Assembly (NCBI RefSeq): GCF_026072915.1
Contig: NZ_AP025943.1
Location: 1,054,001 to 1,118,000 of the forward strand
DNA: 64,000 nt
Source of the DNA: Akkermansia biwaensis
GTDB taxonomy: Bacteria; Verrucomicrobiota; Verrucomicrobiia; Verrucomicrobiales; Akkermansiaceae
Direction: 5' to 3'
Of the stretch, positions 58,451 through 64,000 are shown one piece after another. The notes below the pieces were generated by a model. It did not search any database. It worked only from the letters and a program-made list of their open reading frames with translations, and was not told the DNA's origin. How positions within the stretch are numbered: the first letter of the stretch is position 1; each line of letters opens with the position of its first letter. The translations under genes and the position numbers were made by a program.

Positions 58451-59971
58451 TTACTTGCCGCAGGCCTTGAGGATGGCTTCCACCAGGCCGTTGATATCAT
58501 GCTCCCTGGCCTTGATGGCAGGGAGATGTCCCAGTCCCTTTAAAGTATCCGTAGTCACGGGGCCGATGCTGGCCGCCTTGCACCCGGCCGGCCAGGGCAG
58601 TCCGAGCTTGAAGAAATTCTCCGCCGTGGAGGAGCTGGTGAACGTCACGATATCCGCCCCCGTCTCCCGGAAGACAGCCTGGGCTCCGGCCACGTCATCC
58701 GTCTCCGGTTCCGTTTTATAAGCTACGCATTCGTCCACAATGGCTCCCATGGATATCAGGCCGTCGTAGATAACGCGGCGGGCGTCTTCCCCGCGCACCC
58801 ACAGAAACGTGCTGTGTTCGATGGTGCCTATTTCCTCCCGGGCGTCCTTGAATGCCTTGACCAGCCCTTCCGCCACGTACTTCTTAGGCATGATATCCAC
58901 GGCCAGCCCGTATTCCCGGAGCTTGGCTTCCGTCCCCGGCCCGATGGCGGCAATCCTGGCGCCCCCGATGCTCCGAATGTCCTTGTACACGGCAAAAAAC
59001 GCCTGGAAGAAGCGTTCCACGCCGTTGGGACTGGAAAAAACAAGCCAGTCATAGGTATGGGCATGCACCACGGCTTCCGCAAATTCCCGCTTGTCCGTAG
59101 GGGGGGCGATGCGGATGGTGGGCATTTCCAGCACTTCCGCACCCAGGCGGCGCAGCCGGGAACTCAATTCCCCCGCCTGCGCCCGCGTGCGGGTCACCAC
59201 GATGCGCTTTCCGAACAAGGGCAGGCGTTCAAACCAATCCAGATGAACGCGTTCCTCCACCACGTCCCCGATCACGACCACGGACGGAGCGCCCAGCCCG
59301 GCCTTCAACACTTTTCCGGGCAGTGTCTCCACCGTACCCGCCACGGTGCGCTGTCTCCCCGTCGTGGCCCACTGAATGGCGGCGGCAGGCGTGGAAGGGA
59401 CCTGCCCGTAACCGATCAGGGCCTTGCATATTTCCTCCAGCTTCTGCATGCCCATCAGCATGACCTTCGTCCCCCGCGCCTCTGCGATTCCCTTCAAGTC
59501 CAGGGAAGACTCCTTCTTGTTCACGTCCTCATGGCCCGTAAACACGGTAAACTGCGTGCAATGCCTGCGGTGCGTCACGGGAATGCCCGCATAGGCGGGA
59601 CCCGCAATGGCGGAAGTAATGCCCGGTACAACTTCAAAAGCAACGCCGGCAGCATTCAGGGCTTCCGCCTCCTCTCCCCCCCGGCCGAACACATACGGGT
59701 CTCCCCCTTTCAGCCGCACCACTTTTTTCCCATGGCGGGCCAGCTTGACCAGCAGGGCATTGATTTCCTCCTGCGGCAGCGCATGCCGGGAAGCTCTTTT
59801 GCCTACAAAAATCCTTTCACAGGAAGCGGGCGCCCAATTCAGCATCTCCGCGGAACTCAGCGCGTCGTACACCAGCACTTCCGCCGTTTCCACCAGCTCC
59901 CGGCCGCGGACCGTAATCAGACCGGGGTCTCCCGGACCCGCTCCAAGCAAATAGACGATACCCTGTTGCAT
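58451..59971 (-). CDS. cobA-hemD: Uroporphyrinogen-III C-methyltransferase / uroporphyrinogen-III synthase fusion
   Basis: A 506-residue bifunctional protein. Residues 1-245 form the CobA methyltransferase, with the GAGPGDPGLIT cofactor motif, VRLKGGDPYVFGRGGEE and GITSAIAGPAYAGIPVTHR, making precorrin-2 for siroheme and cobamides. Residues 255-506 are the HemD cyclase, with TRTRAQAGELSSRLRRLGA near the start and the FTSSSTAENFF block near the end, giving uroporphyrinogen III. This order is a known fusion. The start at 59971 (MQQGIVYLLGAG) is chosen; the longer frame to 60145 adds a poor extension. It links heme, siroheme and B12 precursor synthesis with the PduO gene at 37 kb. Confidence 0.9.
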   Translation of the reverse strand: MQQGIVYLLGAGPGDPGLITVRGRELVETAEVLVYDALSSAEMLNWAPASCERIFVGKRASRHALPQEEINALLVKLARHGKKVVRLKGGDPYVFGRGGEEAEALNAAGVAFEVVPGITSAIAGPAYAGIPVTHRRHCTQFTVFTGHEDVNKKESSLDLKGIAEARGTKVMLMGMQKLEEICKALIGYGQVPSTPAAAIQWATTGRQRTVAGTVETLPGKVLKAGLGAPSVVVIGDVVEERVHLDWFERLPLFGKRIVVTRTRAQAGELSSRLRRLGAEVLEMPTIRIAPPTDKREFAEAVVHAHTYDWLVFSSPNGVERFFQAFFAVYKDIRSIGGARIAAIGPGTEAKLREYGLAVDIMPKKYVAEGLVKAFKDAREEIGTIEHSTFLWVRGEDARRVIYDGLISMGAIVDECVAYKTEPETDDVAGAQAVFRETGADIVTFTSSSTAENFFKLGLPWPAGCKAASIGPVTTDTLKGLGHLPAIKAREHDINGLVEAILKACGK

Positions 59972-60200
59972 GTTGTCATTCAACCTCACGAACAGTCCCT
60001 TGGCGATAACAAACCCCGCCATGCGCACATGCACGCCCGTAAAATGAAAACCGTTCCTTTGAACTGGGGAAAATTCCCGGATACAAGCCCTTCGCACCCA
60101 AATCCGCCCCATTTTTCCATAGGCAGTGCGCAACGCAACTGTCACACGGAAGCCTGAAAAAAATCTTGTTTTTTTGAATGAATAAAATTATTGCATATGT

Positions 60201-60659
60201 ATGAACATCTCAAAAATTCTTTTACCAGTCGTCTGCGCCGCCTTCATCGCACCCGGTCTCGCAGACATCCCGGCCTCCAATGTGCCCGCTCCCGTCAAAG
60301 CCCAGGTGCAGAACCAGTTCCCGAACGCCGGTGTCATCGAATGGGACTTTGATCATGACGAAGACGTTTATGAAGCGGAATTCCGCATCAACGGCCTGGA
60401 ATACGACATGAAGCTCTCCGCAGACGGCACCGTCTTCCTCATCAAGGCGGACATTCCTCTCCAGAGCCTCCCTGCCCCGGTCAAGGCGGCGATCGCAAAG
60501 GACTTTCCGGAATACGCCCTGCGCAGCGCCAAGCAGATCACCGCACGGGGAACCGTAAAATACCGCGTTGACTGCCGCTCGGAAAGCGCCGCCGTCCGGA
60601 AGCTGGAACTGTATTATACCCCGGACGGCAGGCTCCTTTCCAAAAAAATTGACGACTGA
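60201..60659 (+). CDS. Secreted PepSY-like domain protein
   Basis: A 152-residue exported protein (signal MNISKILLPVVCAAFIAPGLA) with two short PepSY-like repeats of the PF11396 type: VPAPVKAQVQNQFPNAGVIEWDF then LPAPVKAAIAKDFPEYALRSAK, each followed by beta strands such as YEAEFRINGLEYDMKLSADG. The repeated P-A-P-V-K-A helix start is visible. Such proteins sit in the periplasm and are of unknown function, sometimes acting as peptidase inhibitors. The gene stands alone, 229 nt beyond the start of the divergent cobA-hemD gene. Confidence 0.75.
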   Translation: MNISKILLPVVCAAFIAPGLADIPASNVPAPVKAQVQNQFPNAGVIEWDFDHDEDVYEAEFRINGLEYDMKLSADGTVFLIKADIPLQSLPAPVKAAIAKDFPEYALRSAKQITARGTVKYRVDCRSESAAVRKLELYYTPDGRLLSKKIDD

Positions 60660-60761
60660 CCCTTCTCTCAGGAGCGTGGTTCCTTTATAACGAACGGGCC
60701 GTACACTGACACGCCGCCCTCTGGATTCAATGGAACCATATGATATAAAGTCAACACTGCA

Positions 60762-61520
60762 ATGATTGAATTCCTCAACATAGACATCCTTTCCTATTAC
60801 GTGCAGAATGCGGAAACCGCTCCGCAGCACTCCTATACCATTTACTGGATCATCCTGCTGGGCTCCATGCTGCTCAGCTGGCTGGTCAGCGCGCGGATGA
60901 AAAGCCGTTTCAGCGAATACTCCCAGATTCCCATCCCGATGACAGGACGGGAAGTGGCTGAGCAAATGCTGAAAGACAACCACATCACGGACGTCAAGGT
61001 AACGTCCACCCCGGGACATCTGACGGACCACTACAATCCGGCGGACAAGACCGTCAATCTGAGCGAATCCGTTTACAACTCCAACAGCATCGCGGCGGCG
61101 GCTGTGGCGGCCCATGAAGTGGGCCATGCCGTCCAGCACGCCCAGGCCTACCACTGGCTGGGGCTGCGCTCCGCGCTGGTACCCGTGGTGCAGCTCTCCT
61201 CCAACCTGGTCGGAATCGTGCTGATGATCGGCATCGTCCTGCTGGTGATGGGCGGTTCCCCCTGGGTATTGGGACTGGGCATCGGCCTGTTCGCTGTCAC
61301 CACGATATTCGCCTTCATCACGCTCCCGGTGGAATTCGACGCTTCCGCCAGAGCCCTGAAATGGCTGGACCGTTCGCACCTGATGAACTACTTTGACCAC
61401 GGCAAGGCCAAAAGCGCCCTCTTCTGGGCGGCCATGACCTATGTGGTGGGGGCTCTTTCCTCACTGGCCATGCTGCTGTACTACGTGTTCATTTTCATGA
61501 ACGCCAGGGGCAGAAACTGA
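60762..61520 (+). CDS. Membrane zinc metallopeptidase of YugP type
   Basis: A 252-residue membrane protein of the YugP/Zn_peptidase_2 family (PF04298), with a short N-terminal helix and the zinc motif AHEVGHAVQHA (H118, E119, H122). The ligands are followed by two hydrophobic hairpins (VQLSSNLVGIVLMIGIVLLV and a second segment) and an SLAMLLYYVFIF C-terminal helix. The family is thought to cut membrane proteins, and substrates are not known. All key residues are present. There is no operon partner. The ATG lies 12 nt after a TATAAA box. Confidence 0.85.
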   Translation: MIEFLNIDILSYYVQNAETAPQHSYTIYWIILLGSMLLSWLVSARMKSRFSEYSQIPIPMTGREVAEQMLKDNHITDVKVTSTPGHLTDHYNPADKTVNLSESVYNSNSIAAAAVAAHEVGHAVQHAQAYHWLGLRSALVPVVQLSSNLVGIVLMIGIVLLVMGGSPWVLGLGIGLFAVTTIFAFITLPVEFDASARALKWLDRSHLMNYFDHGKAKSALFWAAMTYVVGALSSLAMLLYYVFIFMNARGRN

Positions 61521-61593
61521 CCCCTGCGAACCTTCCGCGCCGGACCTCCGGCCGACCGGAAGGCCGGGAGGCCCGGCGTATGATGAAATGACA

Positions 61594-61621
61594 TTGCATT
61601 TCCGCATGCAGCATATAAAAT
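61594..61621 (+). promoter_or_regulatory. Sigma70-like promoter of PDH operon, leaderless
   Basis: TTGCAT (61594-61599), a 16-nt spacer and TAAAAT (61616-61621), then AAGGAC and the GTG start at 61628, a gap of 6 nt. The AAGGA is too near to the start to serve as a normal Shine-Dalgarno sequence. Confidence 0.6.
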
Positions 61622-61627
61622 AAGGAC

Positions 61628-62629
61628 GTGGCACATGGCGACACTACATTACCGGATTTGCAGGCAAGCGCCCTCAAGGCCTATCAAGCCATTCTTCTGG
61701 CGCGCGCCTTCGACACCAAAATTTCCAGCCTTTACAAAGCCGGAAAAATCACGGGCGGCGTTTATCTGGGCAGGGGCCATGAGGCCATTGCTGCCTGCGG
61801 CGGCGTTTTCCTTACTGCCGGCTACGACGTAATTGCACCCTTCATCCGCGAACAGGCCGCCCGCGTCGCATGGGGGGAACCCATCATTGAGGCGGCGCGC
61901 GCCTATCTGGGGTCCGCCCTGGGGTACATGAAGGGGAGGGACGGCAACGTTCACCGCGGCCTTCCGGCTGAAGGCTACATGGCCCCCATCAGCCATCTGG
62001 GCAGCTCCGTGGCTTTCGTCAACGGCTGCCTTTTCGCCAAACGGCTGGACGGCAAGCTTCCGGGCCCCGTAGGCATGGTTTTCTGCGGGGACGGCACCAC
62101 TTCCACGGGAGCCTTTCATGAAGCGGCCAACATGGCCAAGGTGGAACAGCTTCCCCTGGTGCTGGTCGTGACGAATAACCAATTCGCCTACTCCACGCCC
62201 AACGTCCGCGAATTCGGCGGCGCCTCCCTGGCGGACAGGGGCCGCGGCTACGGATTCGCCGTTCATGAAGTGGACGGCACTGACTTCATGGCCCTTCTGG
62301 AAACGTTCTGGAAGGCCGTGGGCGCCGCGCGCAACGGAGAAGGCCCCCAGTGGGTGCTGGCCAAAACCCTGCGCATGTGCGGCCACGGGGAACATGACGA
62401 CGCCTCCTACATCCCTAAGGAACTGAAAGAGGAATATGAAAAGAAAGACCCCGTATCCGTCGCGGAGCGCCAGCTTCTGGAAGCCGGATGGCTTACTCCG
62501 GAAGAAGCGGCGGACATGAAACGGCAGTATGCGGACGAAGTGCAGCTTGCCGTAGCCACGGCACAGCGGGAACCGGAGCCGGACCCCTTCCGGGAAGACT
62601 GGAACGCCACTGTCTGGAGACCTTATTAA
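61628..62629 (+). CDS. pdhA: Pyruvate dehydrogenase E1 component, alpha subunit
   Basis: A 333-residue thiamine-diphosphate subunit of the pyruvate dehydrogenase complex, converting pyruvate to acetyl-CoA with E1 beta and E2. The TPP motif GDGTTSTGAFHEA..N is followed by NNQFAYST, the R-GRGYGFAVHEVDG segment and the C-terminal HGEHDDASYIP region typical of alpha subunits. It starts with GTG at 61628. An ATG at 61635 is out of frame. The promoter is of the leaderless type. pdhB starts 21 nt downstream and E2 follows, a canonical operon. Branched-chain oxo-acid or acetoin dehydrogenases share motifs, so the substrate is inferred. Confidence 0.86.
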   Translation: MAHGDTTLPDLQASALKAYQAILLARAFDTKISSLYKAGKITGGVYLGRGHEAIAACGGVFLTAGYDVIAPFIREQAARVAWGEPIIEAARAYLGSALGYMKGRDGNVHRGLPAEGYMAPISHLGSSVAFVNGCLFAKRLDGKLPGPVGMVFCGDGTTSTGAFHEAANMAKVEQLPLVLVVTNNQFAYSTPNVREFGGASLADRGRGYGFAVHEVDGTDFMALLETFWKAVGAARNGEGPQWVLAKTLRMCGHGEHDDASYIPKELKEEYEKKDPVSVAERQLLEAGWLTPEEAADMKRQYADEVQLAVATAQREPEPDPFREDWNATVWRPY

Positions 62630-62650
62630 GACCGCAAACGGAACATTCCC

Positions 62651-63625
62651 ATGAGCGTAACATACATTGATGCCATTCACGACGCCCAGAAAGACCTGCT
62701 GACAGAAGACAAGGACGTCTTCCTGTACGGGCAGGACATAGGCGTTTTCGGCGGCGCATTCAAGGCCACCAAGGGCCTGAAGGATCTATTCCCGGACCGT
62801 GTGATAGACGCCCCCATCAGTGAGGACGCCATGGCGGGCATGGTCACCGGCGCGGCCGTCATGGGCAAAAAGCCCATCATGGAAGTCCAGTTTGCGGACT
62901 TCAGCACGATTGCTTTCAACCAGATTGTCAACATGGCTGCCACCCACTACTACCGTACGGGCATTCCGGCCAATATTACGGTGCGTCTCCCCTGCGGCGG
63001 AACGCCCGGCACGGGCCCCTTCCACAGCCAGAGCATGGAAGCCCTGTTCGCCCATTATCCCGGTCTGCATGTTATGACGCCGGCCACGGTGGCGGACGCC
63101 TACTGGATGCTGCGCCAGGCCGTGGAAATCCCTGATCCGGTCATCTTCCTGGAACACAAATTCCTGTACCGCTGGTTGAAGGCGGAAGACAACTACAAGG
63201 AAGCGCCCGTCGTCCCCTTCGGCATGGCGCGCATCGCCCGCACCGGAAAACACGCCACGGTAGTGGCGTACAGCGCCATGGTGCATGAAGCCGTCCGTGC
63301 GGCGGACCTTCTGGCACGGGAAAGCGGTTATGAAGTGGAAGTGGTGGACATGCGCACCGTGCGTCCGCTGGACATGGACACCGTCATCGCCTCCGTGGCG
63401 CGCACGGGCCGCGTGCTGGTAGTTGGGGAAGACTTTCCGTGGGGCGGAGTCACGGCGGAAATAGTCTCCCGCATCGTGGCGGAAGGCTTCCACCTGCTTG
63501 ACGCGCCTCCCCAGCGGCTCAACGCCAAAGACACGCCCATCCCCCAGCATCCTAACCTGTGGAAAGCTCACCGTCCCACTCTGGAATCCATCGCCGCGTC
63601 CATCCGCCATCTTTTATCCATCTGA
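62651..63625 (+). CDS. pdhB: Pyruvate dehydrogenase E1 component, beta subunit
   Basis: A 324-residue partner of E1 alpha. It begins with the conserved beta-subunit opening (TYIDAIHDAQKDLLTEDKDV) and has the GQDIGVFGGAFKATKGL segment, the AISEDAMAG-like active-site region (DAPISEDAMAGM), and FADFSTIAFNQIVN. The C-terminal transketolase-type domain contains VVDMRTVRPLDMDTV. The two subunits form an alpha2beta2 heterotetramer. It lies 21 nt after pdhA and 19 nt before E2, so all three are co-transcribed. The protein length and motifs are typical. Confidence 0.88.
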   Translation: MSVTYIDAIHDAQKDLLTEDKDVFLYGQDIGVFGGAFKATKGLKDLFPDRVIDAPISEDAMAGMVTGAAVMGKKPIMEVQFADFSTIAFNQIVNMAATHYYRTGIPANITVRLPCGGTPGTGPFHSQSMEALFAHYPGLHVMTPATVADAYWMLRQAVEIPDPVIFLEHKFLYRWLKAEDNYKEAPVVPFGMARIARTGKHATVVAYSAMVHEAVRAADLLARESGYEVEVVDMRTVRPLDMDTVIASVARTGRVLVVGEDFPWGGVTAEIVSRIVAEGFHLLDAPPQRLNAKDTPIPQHPNLWKAHRPTLESIAASIRHLLSI

Positions 63626-63644
63626 TTCAACCCAGTTTCCAACC

Positions 63645-64000
63645 ATGCCTAAAGTACCCATTCTCATGCCCCAGCTCGGGGACTCCATCGCGGAAGCCAC
63701 CGTGCTCCGCCTGCTGGCGGCTCCGGGGGACTCCGTAGAAGCCGACCAGGAAATCTTTGAGGTAGAGACCAACAAGGCCACGATGGGCGTCACCACCATG
63801 TGCGGCGGCATCCTCAGCGACATGTTCATCAAGGAGGGGGACTCCGTCGTGGTCGGCGCCTGCATGGCGATGATTGAGGCCACGGACGAGGAAATCGAAC
63901 GTTCCGGAGCCACTCCGGCGGGGGAAGACAACCAGCCCTCCTTGCCCGCCAGCCCGGAATCCGTCCCTCATTCCTCCCCTGCCGCCCCCGCCGCGGAGGA
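63645..64000 (+). CDS. pdhC: Dihydrolipoamide acyltransferase (E2), N-terminal part
   Basis: The first 118 residues of the E2 core subunit are seen before the window ends. They form one lipoyl domain (about 1-80) with the modified lysine K44 in VETNKATM, followed by an alanine- and proline-rich linker. The lipoyl-lysine carries acetyl groups from E1 to the catalytic domain, which lies beyond the window. Position as third gene of the PDH operon supports the pyruvate-type assignment. The rest of the protein, including the catalytic HxxxD site, cannot be inspected. Confidence 0.85.
   Translation, partial: MPKVPILMPQLGDSIAEATVLRLLAAPGDSVEADQEIFEVETNKATMGVTTMCGGILSDMFIKEGDSVVVGACMAMIEATDEEIERSGATPAGEDNQPSLPASPESVPHSSPAAPAAE

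Overview
The window looks like a chromosome segment of a gut Verrucomicrobiota bacterium close to Akkermansia. This is inferred from gene content, since no search was run: a secreted M60 (enhancin-type) mucinase, secreted GH2 and GH16 glycosidases, an N-acetylhexosamine-1-kinase-like enzyme, a polyserine-linked RHS protein, and a moderately GC-rich housekeeping background. No rRNA, tRNA or CRISPR array was seen.

Layout. 0-6.2 kb: tail of an AI-2E-family permease, lysA, a secreted GH2 beta-galactosidase, a decayed GH20 hexosaminidase fragment and class II aldolase. 6.3-8.6 kb: a translationally coupled polysaccharide pyruvyl-transferase / FrhB-like pair. 8.8-18.2 kb: typA, ilvE-type aminotransferase, GH16, O6-alkylguanine methyltransferase, FHA and DUF805 membrane proteins, obg, a NahK-like sugar kinase and an ATP-grasp ligase. 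18.5-26.4 kb: an accessory locus with an RHS gene carrying a serine run of 118 codons. It is now split into two overlapping reading frames, ends in an AT-rich variable tip, and is followed by an AT-rich Sel1-repeat gene.

About 27.1-35.8 kb: an integrative mobilizable element of Bacteroidetes type. It carries a tyrosine integrase without the first catalytic Arg, a small DNA-binding protein, an SF3-like helicase, a primase, a candidate oriT and a MobV relaxase. Its cargo is a distinctly AT-rich restriction-modification pair and a small internally duplicated protein. TAnnTTTG promoter boxes within it are foreign to the host chromosome.

36.8-64 kb: mostly core genes. These include PduO-type cobalamin adenosyltransferase, an MFS exporter, LysR divergent from an RtcB homologue, the M60 peptidase, MsrA-MsrB, two tandem L,D-transpeptidases, aconitase, a cell-wall amidase, an aldo/keto reductase, topoisomerase III, a CobA-HemD fusion, a PepSY-like protein, a YugP-type zinc peptidase, and a pyruvate dehydrogenase operon (E1 alpha, E1 beta, start of E2).

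How the genes work together: secreted glycosidases and the M60 peptidase suit mucin glycoprotein breakdown. The NahK-like kinase and aldolase would feed released sugars to glycolysis, and PDH and aconitase carry carbon onward. CobA-HemD and PduO touch tetrapyrrole and cobamide metabolism. A recurring feature is a sigma70-like promoter whose -10 box ends only 5-10 nt before the start codon, which predicts leaderless or near-leaderless mRNAs for many core genes.
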